Positions 1-7,033 of a stretch of 11,815 nucleotides of DNA are shown here, piece by piece; position 1 is the stretch's first letter; each line of letters starts with the position of its first letter. The notes beneath the pieces are model-generated. The model had not been told where the DNA came from and ran no database searches. It saw nothing but the letters and a program-made list of their open reading frames with translations. Position numbers and translations under genes: made by a program. Origin of the DNA: Clostridiales bacterium (GTDB lineage Bacteria > Bacillota_A > Clostridia > Christensenellales > Aristaeellaceae); contig JAAYZL010000352.1 in assembly GCA_012514855.1 (NCBI GenBank), positions 1 through 11,815 on the forward strand, written 5' to 3'.

Positions 1-153
1 GCGCTACGTTGAGCGGAGAGCGACAAAGTGAGGTTTGATTGCCGAAGGCAATCAAAGTCGCAACGCGACCGGTCCGTTCAAACCGAAGATTTGAACGGAC
101 CGCCGTGCGCGAAAAGACCCGGCGCGACGAGGAATTCATATTTTGGATTGGTA
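1..153. repeat. Structured multi-hairpin repeat, copy A (cut by window start)
   Basis: This stretch matches 6879-7033 along its whole length, in the same orientation, with only a few substitutions and one-base indels. It contains three consecutive perfect inverted repeats: 34-43 with 47-56 (10 bp, loop GAA), 57-61 with 65-69 (5 bp, loop AAC) and 71-82 with 90-101 (12 bp, 7-base loop). It begins immediately after the stop codon of the XRE-cupin gene (154-156) and runs off the window. The left part of a fourth hairpin seen in copy B would lie upstream of base 1. No U-tract follows any hairpin on the minus strand, so a classic intrinsic terminator is not evident. It could be a REP/BIME- or MITE-like element, or a 3'-UTR RNA element. 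The repeat and the hairpins are seen directly; the function is unknown. Confidence 0.85.
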
Positions 154-714
154 TCAAACGTAGGCGTTGATGACGATCATCGTCAGCGGGGAATCCGCGT
201 CGTTGATGTAGGTGTGCCCGACGCCGGCCATGAACGAGAAGAGCTCGCCCTGGCGCACGCAATAGGTGCTTCCATCGACGATCATCGTCAATTCACCGCG
301 GACGATCAGGCAGTGTTCCCAGAGATTGCCTCCCAGATGCGGCTCCGACTCCCAGCGCGAGCGCGGGGCGATCTCCTGTCGCATGACCTCGAAGCGGGTG
401 CAGTTCTCGCAGTTGACCAGCATCCACAATTCGCAGCCCTTTTTGCGGCGGATGACGCGCATCTCCTGTTGGGCGGTGACGCGGCGGTCGTTGTTGTGCG
501 ACTCGTCCAGCAGTTCGGAGAGCGATATCCTCAGGCCGCTCTTGATCTTGTTGAGGATGGTCAGCGTGGGGCTCTTGCGGCCGCGCTCGATGGCGCTGAG
601 CATGCTGACGCTGACGCCCGTCCTGCCCGACAGGGTTTCAAGCGTCAGCTGCTTCTGCCCGCGCAACTCGCGCAGCCGCGCGCCGATGGACTGATTGATG
701 TCGTGTTTGTCCAT
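154..714 (-). CDS. XRE-family transcriptional regulator with C-terminal cupin sensor domain
   Basis: This 186-residue cytoplasmic protein has an N-terminal helix-turn-helix at about residues 10-70 (IGARLRELR, then TLETLSGRTGVSVSMLSAIE and the typical ERGRKSPTL turn). A linker follows, then a small beta-barrel cupin domain at about 115-186, with candidate ligand residues H126, E133/H134 and H167. The length and order are usual for XRE-cupin regulators, which bind DNA with the first domain and sense a small molecule with the second. It is rich in cysteine for a regulator (C94, C102, C105, C135, C152, including a CxxC at 102-105). It starts 18 bases after the desulfidase stop, with GAGGAC as ribosome site, so it is the last gene of the transporter operon. 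That suggests it regulates this operon in response to the imported or degraded compound (inference). The ligand is unknown. Confidence 0.9.
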   Translation of the reverse strand: MDKHDINQSIGARLRELRGQKQLTLETLSGRTGVSVSMLSAIERGRKSPTLTILNKIKSGLRISLSELLDESHNNDRRVTAQQEMRVIRRKKGCELWMLVNCENCTRFEVMRQEIAPRSRWESEPHLGGNLWEHCLIVRGELTMIVDGSTYCVRQGELFSFMAGVGHTYINDADSPLTMIVINAYV

Positions 715-732
715 TGCATTTGTCCTCTGCCG

Positions 733-1998
733 TTATTTGCCCAACATTATGTTGAGGATCTCCACGTCGGTCTCGCGCATGCCCTCGCGCCCCATGCGGC
801 CGATATTGCGGATCGTGCCCTCGACGCCCCCCTCCACCAGGCCCTCGCCGTTTTTCAGCACATTGCCTCCCTTGGCCATCTCGTAGGCCAGCATCGCCGT
901 CTGCACGGCGCTGGCGATCTTCGAGGCGCAGGAGGCCTTGGCGCCGTCGCAGACCATGCCGCCGATGGTGCCGATGGAGTTGATGATGGTGTTGCCGATG
1001 GTTTCGTAATCGGCGCCGTCCGCATAGGCGATGCCGGCGACCGAGGCGGTGGCCGCGCTGACCGCGCCGCAGTAGGCCGAGAGGTTGCCGATGAAGCGCT
1101 TCTCGTGGATCGAGATCAGATTGGCCAGCGCCAGCGCGCGGTAGAGCCGCTCCTCGCCGATCCCGTTGGCCATCGCGTGTTCGTAGAGCGGCATGGTGAC
1201 GGTGATGCCCTGGTTGCCGCTGCCGGAGTTGATGACCACCGGCATCGAACTTCCGCCCATGCGCGCGTCGGAGCCGGCCGCGGCCTTGGCCGCCGCGCGG
1301 ATGCGCAATTGGTCGCCCTCGGACAAGAGCGTGCGCCCGACCTGCGCGCCCCAGGGTCGCCTGAGGCCCTCCTCGCAGATGGCGCGGTTGTACTCGATCT
1401 GGCGGTCGAGCAGCTCGCGGACGTCGTCGAGAACGAGCTCGTCGGCGAACTCGATGATCTCGCGCACGTTGAGGGCGCTCTTGTCGCCCTGCGCGGCCTC
1501 GCTGGGGACATCGCCCTGCTCGAACAGCACCGAGCCGTTTTTCTCGATGCGGGAGAAGTGGTTGTGGCGGGTCTTGATCTCCACCAGCGCCCGGTCCGCG
1601 CCGCGCGCGGCCTCGACGCGTATGTAGAGGTTATCCTCGCCTTCGACCAGGTGGCATGCGCAAATACCCGCGGCGATCAGCCTCCTGGTCTCGGCGATGT
1701 CCTCTTCCCCCGCCCCGGCGATGACCTCCAGCCCCATCTCCGCATTTCCGCCCACCGCGCCCAGCACGGCCGCGGCGGCGATGCCCGTCTGCCCGCCGGA
1801 GTTGGGCACCACCACGCCCATGACGTTCTTGATGATGTTGCCGCTCAAGTAGATGTCCATGAAATCCGGCCGGCCGCCGAGCACCTGGCTGGCCTTGGCT
1901 CCCGCCAGCGCCACGGCGATAGGCTCCGTACAGCCCATGGCCGGAATCAGCTCGCTCCTGAGGATGGCGATGTAGTTTGCGTATGCGCTCTTGTCCAT
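733..1998 (-). CDS. L-cysteine desulfidase (CyuA/CdsB, UPF0597) family enzyme
   Basis: This 421-residue protein is full length for the family related to the L-serine dehydratase alpha chain and to the cysteine desulfidases YhaM/CyuA and CdsB. Characterised members use an iron-sulfur cluster to split L-cysteine into pyruvate, ammonia and sulfide. Family marks seen here are GCTEPIA at 22-28 with C23, NSGGQTG at 66-72, the glycine-rich NSGSGNQG at 257-264, YCGAVSAAT at 309-317 with C310, and MVCDGAKASCASK at 348-360 with C350 and C357. These cysteines are the expected cluster ligands. There is no signal peptide, so it acts in the cytoplasm. It lies 130 bases downstream of livF and 18 bases upstream of the XRE-cupin gene. 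The ribosome site AGGAG is about 13 bases from the ATG, rather far. Serine or another cysteine-like amino acid as substrate cannot be excluded. Confidence 0.85.
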   Translation of the reverse strand: MDKSAYANYIAILRSELIPAMGCTEPIAVALAGAKASQVLGGRPDFMDIYLSGNIIKNVMGVVVPNSGGQTGIAAAAVLGAVGGNAEMGLEVIAGAGEEDIAETRRLIAAGICACHLVEGEDNLYIRVEAARGADRALVEIKTRHNHFSRIEKNGSVLFEQGDVPSEAAQGDKSALNVREIIEFADELVLDDVRELLDRQIEYNRAICEEGLRRPWGAQVGRTLLSEGDQLRIRAAAKAAAGSDARMGGSSMPVVINSGSGNQGITVTMPLYEHAMANGIGEERLYRALALANLISIHEKRFIGNLSAYCGAVSAATASVAGIAYADGADYETIGNTIINSIGTIGGMVCDGAKASCASKIASAVQTAMLAYEMAKGGNVLKNGEGLVEGGVEGTIRNIGRMGREGMRETDVEILNIMLGK

Positions 1999-2128
1999 AA
2001 TTTGCGTCGCTCTCCTGTTCTTGGCCTATGCTTGGCGATTCCCCCGATGATCAGTCTGCCGGCAACCGAGCCGCCGTCGGGCATGCCGCGCGTCGATTCG
2101 CTGTCCGCGCGCGCGGCCTTTTGTTGGG

Positions 2129-2839
2129 TCAGCCTCCCAGATACACCCTCTGCACCTCGGGATTGCGCAAGAGCTCTTTGCCCGCGCCCTCGAGCGCGAT
2201 GTTGCCGGTTTCCAGCACATAGCCGCGGTCGGCGATCGACAGCGCCATCGACGCGTTCTGCTCGATCAGGAGGATGGTCTTGCCCAGGCTGTGCACCCGC
2301 ATCAACAGCGAGAATATCTCCTCGACCACGATCGGGGCCAGCCCCAGCGACGGCTCGTCCAGCATCAGAAGCTCCGGGTCCATCATCAGCCCGCGGGCGA
2401 TGGCCAGCATCTGCTGCTCGCCCCCGGAGAGGCTGCCGCCGGCCTGCTTCTGCCGCTCGCGCAGCCGCGGAAAGAGCTCGAAGACCTCCTCGTACAGTTC
2501 CTCGACGCGCTTCTTCGTCAGGCCGCGGTTTCCCAGCGCCCCGGCGCGCAGGTTGTCCCTGACGGAGATGCCGGGAAAGATCTTGCGCCCCTCCGGCACG
2601 TGGGCGATGCCCAGATGCACGATCTTGTTGGGCGGCATGCGCGTGATGTCCCGGTCGCGGAAGCGCACGGTTCCGGCGGACTTGGGCGCCAGGCCGGAGA
2701 CCGACATCAAGGTCGTGGTCTTGCCGGCGCCGTTGGAGCCGATCAGGGTCACGATCTCGCCCTGATGGACCTCGAGGCTGATGCCGCGCAGCGCGTTGAC
2801 GTAGCCGTAGAATACCTCGAGCCCGTCGATTTTAAGCAT
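2129..2839 (-). CDS. livF: Branched-chain amino acid-type ABC transporter ATP-binding protein LivF
   Basis: This 236-residue ATPase powers a Liv-type (HAAT family) amino-acid importer together with LivG. It has Walker A GSNGAGKT at 34-41, a Q-loop region near 80-86, the ABC signature LSGGEQQ at 137-143 and Walker B LLMLDEP at 157-163. As is usual in LivF, the H-loop histidine is replaced (LIEQNAS at 191-197), which separates it from LivG. Its ATG lies inside the end of livG, giving an 8-base overlap and translational coupling. The ribosome site is a G-rich stretch (GGAGGGGG) about 9 bases upstream. It is the last transporter gene of the operon and is followed after 130 bases by the desulfidase gene. 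Confidence 0.95.
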   Translation of the reverse strand: MLKIDGLEVFYGYVNALRGISLEVHQGEIVTLIGSNGAGKTTTLMSVSGLAPKSAGTVRFRDRDITRMPPNKIVHLGIAHVPEGRKIFPGISVRDNLRAGALGNRGLTKKRVEELYEEVFELFPRLRERQKQAGGSLSGGEQQMLAIARGLMMDPELLMLDEPSLGLAPIVVEEIFSLLMRVHSLGKTILLIEQNASMALSIADRGYVLETGNIALEGAGKELLRNPEVQRVYLGG

Positions 2840-3632
2840 GCCGCGACACCCCCTCCACGATCAGCCCCTTGCCGAAATACGCCTCGCGCACGAGCTGGTT
2901 TCCGCGAATCTCCTCGGGCGTTCCCTCGGCGATGCGCTGGCCGAAGTTGATCACCAGAATGCGGTTGCAGGCGTTCATCACGAACTTCATGTCGTGCTCG
3001 ATGACGAGTATGCTGTAGTCCTTCCGGTTGAGCAGTTTGATGAACTCCATCAGCGAATGCGTCTCCAGCGGGTTCATGCCGGCGGCCGGCTCGTCCAGGA
3101 GCAGCAGCTTCGGCTTCAGCGCCAGCGCGCGGGCGATCTCCACCTTGCGCTGCATGCCGTAGGGAAGCGTCCCGGCCATGGTGTCGCGCACCTCGTACAT
3201 GCCGATGTCGTTGAGAATCTCGAGGCTTCTCTCGACCGCGAACTTCTCGTCCCGGCGGTAGCGCTTTGTGTGCAGCATGGCGTCGAGCATGCCGGTCTTG
3301 GTGTTGATGTGGCAGCCGATCTTGACGTTGTCCAGCACGCTCATGAACTTGAAGAGCTGGATGTTCTGGAAGGTGCGCGTGATGCCGCGGCGGGCGATCT
3401 GCTCCGGCGCGAGGTTGGTGATCCTCTCGCCCTCGAAGAACACGTCGCCCTTCGTCGGCGGGTAGATGCCGGTGCAGCAGTTGAAGAACGTGGTCTTGCC
3501 GGCCCCGTTGGGGCCGATGATGCCGAACACGTCGCCCCGGTTGACCCGCATGTCGACCATCTCCACCGCCTTGAGGCCGGCGAAGTACTTGCAGACGCCC
3601 CGGGATTCCAGCAGCACATGCCTGTCCGTCAT
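2832..3632 (-). CDS. livG: Branched-chain amino acid-type ABC transporter ATP-binding protein LivG
   Basis: This 266-residue ATPase is the partner of LivF. It has Walker A GPNGAGKT at 40-47, the LivG-type signature LPYGMQRKVEIARAL at 156-170 (LPYG in place of LSGG), Walker B LLLLDEP at 176-182 and the H-loop EHDM with H213. The open frame continues far upstream to 4358, but that part is a shadow of livM. The ATG at 3632 fits the family start and sits in an ATGA overlap with the livM stop. The ribosome site is only a weak G-run, so translation probably depends on coupling to livM. The C-terminal segment (residues 236-266) includes the LivG-like ending TPEEI...AYFG. Confidence 0.95.
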   Translation of the reverse strand: MTDRHVLLESRGVCKYFAGLKAVEMVDMRVNRGDVFGIIGPNGAGKTTFFNCCTGIYPPTKGDVFFEGERITNLAPEQIARRGITRTFQNIQLFKFMSVLDNVKIGCHINTKTGMLDAMLHTKRYRRDEKFAVERSLEILNDIGMYEVRDTMAGTLPYGMQRKVEIARALALKPKLLLLDEPAAGMNPLETHSLMEFIKLLNRKDYSILVIEHDMKFVMNACNRILVINFGQRIAEGTPEEIRGNQLVREAYFGKGLIVEGVSRHA

Positions 3633-4642
3633 GCGCGCGCACCCCCCGCCCTCTTGTCCGGCCTGCGGCGCAGCTGGCCGCCCGCGAGCACCGATTTGCT
3701 CGCGCCGATCAGCCCCTGCGGCCGGACCCACATCATCAGAATGATGATCAGCGCGTAGATCACGTAGCGCCAGTAGCTCAAAAAGCGCAGCGACTCGGTG
3801 AGCACGGTGACGATCGTCGCCCCGACGATGGGCCCGACCAGGGTGCCCTGCCCGCCGATGACGACCATCGCCAGGACGTCGAAGCCGGTGTCCAGCGTGA
3901 ACTGCGAGGACTCGATGAAGCTGACGAACGGGGCGTAGGCCGCGCCGATGACGCCGGCCCAGAAGGCGCCGTACATGAAGTTGACGGACTTGTAGCGTTT
4001 GATCTCCACGCCGAGCGAGCGCGCGGCGACCTGATCCTCGCGGATGGACATCCACGCGCGCCCGACGCGCGACTTCAGCACCCGCGCCGAGAGGAACAAA
4101 AACAGCACGCCCAGCGCCAGAAAGATGTAGAGGTAGTCCTGCGGCCTGAAGATCTTGTAGCCGAAGAGCACGGGCTTGGGGATGGACTTGATGCCCATCG
4201 CGCCGCCGGTGACATTGGTCCAGCTCTGGGCGACGATGCGGATGATCTCCGACGCGCCCAGCGTCACGATCGAGAGGTAGATGCCCTGGAGCCTCAGCGT
4301 CGGCAGGCTGACCAGCGCGCCGACCAAGGCGCCCAGCAAGCCGCCCAGCGGCAGGCACAGCCAGAAGGAAATGCCGAATTTGGTCGAGAGCACGGCGCAG
4401 GTGTAGGCGCCGATGCAGAAGAAGCCGGCCTGTCCCAGGCAGCTCTGGCCGCTGTAGCCGTTGATGATGTTGAGCGACCCGGCCAGGGTGGCGTACATCA
4501 TGATCGTGCAGATGTAGCGCAGGTAGACGGCCGGTATGCCCAGCCGCGGCAGCAGCACAAGCAGCAGAACCAGCGCCGCGAGCCCGACATTTCGGGCGGT
4601 TTTGCGCCCGCCGGCCCGGGCGTTTAAAAGAAAGCCCCTCAT
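3629..4642 (-). CDS. livM: Branched-chain amino acid-type ABC transporter permease LivM
   Basis: This 337-residue inner-membrane permease has a short basic N-terminus and a series of hydrophobic segments (first at about 18-32). LivM family marks are GYSGQSCLGQAGF at 62-74, LRLQGIYLSIVTLG at 116-129, TGGAMGI at 145-151, the cytoplasmic EAA-like loop at 191-215 that contacts the ATPases, VVIGGQGTLVGPIVGA at 260-275 and the closing RPQG at 307-310. Start and stop both overlap neighbours by four bases (ATGA with livH upstream and livG downstream), so the four transporter genes are tightly coupled. The ribosome site GGGAG lies about 6 bases before the ATG. The basic tail (RRRPDK) faces the cytoplasm by the positive-inside rule. 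Confidence 0.95.
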   Translation of the reverse strand: MRGFLLNARAGGRKTARNVGLAALVLLLVLLPRLGIPAVYLRYICTIMMYATLAGSLNIINGYSGQSCLGQAGFFCIGAYTCAVLSTKFGISFWLCLPLGGLLGALVGALVSLPTLRLQGIYLSIVTLGASEIIRIVAQSWTNVTGGAMGIKSIPKPVLFGYKIFRPQDYLYIFLALGVLFLFLSARVLKSRVGRAWMSIREDQVAARSLGVEIKRYKSVNFMYGAFWAGVIGAAYAPFVSFIESSQFTLDTGFDVLAMVVIGGQGTLVGPIVGATIVTVLTESLRFLSYWRYVIYALIIILMMWVRPQGLIGASKSVLAGGQLRRRPDKRAGGARA

Positions 4643-5526
4643 ACCCTGCTCCCTCTCTTGGTCGCGAAGCCCTGCGGCCTGAGAACCAGCACGAGTATCA
4701 GGAACCCGAACGCGAAGATGTCTCGGAAGGAGGCGGAGCTGAAGGAGATGCCCATGTTTTCAATAACGCCGATGGTGAGGCCGCCCAGCGCGGAGAAGCG
4801 CAGATCGACCAGACCGCCCAGCACCGAGGAGGAGAATGCCTTGATGCTGTAGGCGGCGCCCATCGTCGGATAGACCACGAAGTAGTTGATCGCGAGCAGG
4901 ATGCCCGCGACGCCGCCAAAGGCGCAGCCGATGCAGCTTCCCATCATCGTCACGCGCTTGACATTGATGCCCACCAGATACGAGGCCTCCCGGTTCTGGC
5001 TGACCGCGCGCAGCATGACGCCCCACTTCGTCCTGTTGAAGAACAGCGTCAGCGCCAGTGCCAGCACCACCACCAGCACGATGATGATGATCTGCAAAAG
5101 CTTTATCTGCAGCGTCAGGCCGAAGAGGTTGATCGGGAAGATTTTGTTGTCGATGACGCCCTGCAGGGGCTTGGTGTCCGGGCCGAAGACGATCTGCGCC
5201 AGATTCTTGGCGAGAATGCTGAAGCCGATCGTGCACAAAAGCGATATGTGCCGGGGCGCGTTGAAGAAGCGCTCGTAGCAGACCTTGTAGACGACGATGC
5301 CGATCAGGAAGGACGCGGCGAACGCCGCCAGAATCATCACGAGCAGGTTGTTCCCCACCAGAAGGAATGTGTAGTAGGCGCCGAACGCGCCGATCATCAT
5401 GATCTCCCCATAGGTAAATGTGACCATGCCCACGACGCCGACGATGACCGAATAGCCGATGGCCATCAGCGCATAGATCGCGCCCTGACAGAGCCCGTTC
5501 ATCAACTGGCTGAGAATGTACTCCAT
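4639..5526 (-). CDS. livH: Branched-chain amino acid-type ABC transporter permease LivH
   Basis: This 295-residue inner-membrane permease is the partner of LivM. It starts with the typical LivH N-terminus (LMNGLCQGAIYALMAIGYSV at 8-27) and VTFTYGEIMMIGAF at 35-48. The EAA-like cytoplasmic loop is at about 167-190 (KWGVMLRAV then LVGINVKRV). The glycine-rich SSSVLGGLVD at 232-241 and the closing LRPQG at 282-286 are also typical. The ribosome site AAGGAGA is about 9 bases before the ATG. It is separated from the binding-protein gene by 80 bases that contain a strong hairpin, and it overlaps livM by four bases. Confidence 0.95.
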   Translation of the reverse strand: MEYILSQLMNGLCQGAIYALMAIGYSVIVGVVGMVTFTYGEIMMIGAFGAYYTFLLVGNNLLVMILAAFAASFLIGIVVYKVCYERFFNAPRHISLLCTIGFSILAKNLAQIVFGPDTKPLQGVIDNKIFPINLFGLTLQIKLLQIIIIVLVVVLALALTLFFNRTKWGVMLRAVSQNREASYLVGINVKRVTMMGSCIGCAFGGVAGILLAINYFVVYPTMGAAYSIKAFSSSVLGGLVDLRFSALGGLTIGVIENMGISFSSASFRDIFAFGFLILVLVLRPQGFATKRGSRV

Positions 5527-5553
5527 GCGACTTCTCTCCTTCGGACAATCCCT

Positions 5554-5587
5554 TCCGGGAGCGAGGGAAACTTCCCTCGCTCCCGGA
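5554..5587 (-). promoter_or_regulatory. Intercistronic 15-bp perfect hairpin between the binding-protein gene and livH
   Basis: Bases 5554-5568 and 5573-5587 are perfectly complementary (15 bp) around the loop AACT. The hairpin follows the binding-protein stop (5607-5609) by 19 bases. On the transcribed minus strand it is not followed by a U-run (AGGGATTGTCC comes next), and livH has its own good ribosome site. In ABC operons such hairpins commonly protect the upstream mRNA or cause partial termination, so that binding protein is made in excess over permease. That role is inferred here; the hairpin is seen directly. Confidence 0.75.
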
Positions 5588-5606
5588 TCGCGGATGTCCC
5601 GGCGAA

Positions 5607-6743
5607 TTAAAGGCCCGCGGCGCCGTACTCGAAGCCCTCGAGCACGACCCAGCCCTCGGCGGTGCCGCCGCAGATCATGTAGTTGCGGGAGATGTCGCCG
5701 TCCGGGGTGAACTTGATAAAGCCCGTGAGTCCGTCGTATTCGACGTTTTGCAGCGCGTCGCGCAGCGTCTGGCGGTTGAGCTCGCCGTCGCCGATGCTCT
5801 TGACGGCCTCGGCGATGAGATAGACGCAGTCATAGGCGCAGGCGGGGTGGATGGTGGGCGCGAAGCCGGACTTCGCTTTGAAGGCGTCGTGCCAGGCCAT
5901 GACGTCGGCGTTGTCCTTGTCGAAGAAGAAGGGGGAGGTCACGATGATGTTGGCGGGGTCGGTGAGCTGGCCGAGCAATTGCGCGGAGGTTCCGGGCCCG
6001 AGCGCCACGTGCCTGATGTCCCAGCCGTCGGCGTCCGCCTGGTTGAAGACCGCGGCGACCGAGTTGCCCTGGTCGAGCACGATCAGGCAATCCGGATTCG
6101 AGGCGCGGACCTTGGTCACGATCGAGGAGAAGTCGGTCTCGCCGGTCTGGTAGGTCTCGTGGGCGACGATCTCGATGCCCTCGGCGACGGCCTTCTTCTC
6201 AAAGTTGGAGTAGCTGGCGAGGCCCCAGTCGCTGTCGACGCGGATGACGGCGGCCGTCTTGCAGCCCAGGTACTTGCCGACGATGTACTTGGCGAGGAAC
6301 GGCGCCTCGATGTCCTGACGGCCCATGATCGAGAAGCAGTAGGGGCTCATCGACGCGTAGTCGGGCGCGGAGGCGGTCGGCGAGAGCTGGGTGATGCCGT
6401 AGAGATCGCAGATCTCGGCATTGGCCTTGCAGGCGCCGGAGGTGAAGTCGCCCAGCCACGCAAGCACCGAATCGTCCTCGGCAAAGCGGGTGGCCAGCGT
6501 GGTCGAGACCACCGGGTCGCCCTCGGAATCCTGCACGTCGATCTCGAACGTGTAGCCGTTGACGCCGCCGGCGGCGTTGATCTCGTCGATGGCCATGTTG
6601 AAGGCGATCTCGAAGCCGGTGCCGTACTCGGTGTAGGTGCCGGTCAGCGGGGCGAGGCCGCCGAGCTTGATGACCTCGGCAAACGCGGAACCCGTCGACA
6701 GCACGAGCGCCAGACAAAGTACCATCACAAACAGTTTCTTCAT
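5607..6743 (-). CDS. Liv-type (LivJ/LivK-like) ABC transporter substrate-binding protein
   Basis: This 378-residue exported protein has a signal peptide at residues 1-22 (MKK start, hydrophobic core, cleavage after AFA) followed by a periplasmic-binding fold of the Leu/Ile/Val type: IKLGGLAPLTGTYTEYG at 25-41, AIDEINAAGGVNG at about 52-64 and a two-lobe body. There is no lipobox cysteine at the cleavage site, so the mature protein is predicted to be free in a periplasm rather than a membrane-anchored lipoprotein. It is the first gene of the transporter operon. The ribosome site AGGAGG is strong, 9 bases before the ATG, and is preceded by an A8 run in the mRNA that may further help translation. 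The ligand is probably an amino acid or similar compound. The downstream desulfidase points to a cysteine-like compound, but leucine-type, aromatic or amide ligands are equally possible for this fold. Confidence 0.93.
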   Translation of the reverse strand: MKKLFVMVLCLALVLSTGSAFAEVIKLGGLAPLTGTYTEYGTGFEIAFNMAIDEINAAGGVNGYTFEIDVQDSEGDPVVSTTLATRFAEDDSVLAWLGDFTSGACKANAEICDLYGITQLSPTASAPDYASMSPYCFSIMGRQDIEAPFLAKYIVGKYLGCKTAAVIRVDSDWGLASYSNFEKKAVAEGIEIVAHETYQTGETDFSSIVTKVRASNPDCLIVLDQGNSVAAVFNQADADGWDIRHVALGPGTSAQLLGQLTDPANIIVTSPFFFDKDNADVMAWHDAFKAKSGFAPTIHPACAYDCVYLIAEAVKSIGDGELNRQTLRDALQNVEYDGLTGFIKFTPDGDISRNYMICGGTAEGWVVLEGFEYGAAGL

Positions 6744-6878
6744 GAAGTGTTCCCTCCTGTTTTTTTTATATCGCCGGGGGCCTCCCTCCGGGATGAGTCA
6801 AACCAATGTAGAACAGTAATGCGTCCAAAGCGTCGAGAGATTTTTCTGTCCCGCGCGGAGCCGGAGCGAGGCGTAGCG
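6744..6878 (-). other. Leader region of the transporter operon
   Basis: This is the stretch between the binding-protein start and repeat copy B. On the minus strand it contains a TTGACT box at about 6796-6801, then a short imperfect GC-rich hairpin (about 6774-6791), an A8 run (6760-6767) and the ribosome site. No -10 box stands at the right distance from the TTGACT box (the nearest TATAAA is about 25 bases away), so I cannot assign the operon promoter with confidence. It could be a non-consensus or activator-dependent promoter here, or transcription may enter from the ATC-hydrolase gene through the repeat. Confidence 0.35.
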
Positions 6879-7033
6879 GAGCTACGTTGAGCGGAGAGCG
6901 ACAAAGCGAAGGTTTGATTTTCGGAGAAAATCAAAGTCGCTCTGCGACCGATCCGTTCAAATCGAAGATTTGAGCGGATCGCCGTGGCGGGAAAAGATCC
7001 GGCGCGACGACGCATTGATGTTTGGAATTAGTG
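6879..7033. repeat. Structured multi-hairpin repeat, copy B
   Basis: This is a second copy of the repeat at 1-153, same orientation. Inverted repeats are at 6913-6922 with 6926-6935 (10 bp, loop GGA), 6936-6940 with 6944-6948 (5 bp, loop TCT) and 6950-6961 with 6969-6980 (12 pairs, one of them T-G). A fourth, CGTAGC/GCTACG, lies at 6872-6877 with 6881-6886. Compared with copy A, four pairs differ: G-C to T-A and C-G to T-A in the first hairpin, G-C to A-T and T-A to T-G in the third. All four keep pairing when read as plus-strand RNA. The element begins right after the stop codon of the ATC-hydrolase gene (7034-7036) and ends before the transporter operon leader. Confidence 0.85.

Noticed and set aside
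34..101. CRISPR-like array or tRNA gene in the hairpin-rich repeat
   Set aside because: There are no regularly spaced direct repeats and no cloverleaf or T-loop. The structure is three different adjacent hairpins.
2026..2222. Small 64-codon frames on both strands between livF and the desulfidase gene
   Set aside because: Both are mirror frames of GC-rich sequence that overlap the end of livF, with no family resemblance.
28..2562. 844-codon open frame on the plus strand
   Set aside because: It is antisense to the regulator, desulfidase and livF genes, has low-complexity Arg/Ala/Asp/Val-rich composition and no recognisable domain. It is a shadow frame caused by high G+C.
6760..6791. T8 run next to a GC-rich inverted repeat as a terminator
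   Set aside because: On the plus strand the T-run precedes the hairpin, and on the minus strand the hairpin is followed by A8. Neither order makes an intrinsic terminator. The A8 run more likely belongs to the translation start region of the binding protein.
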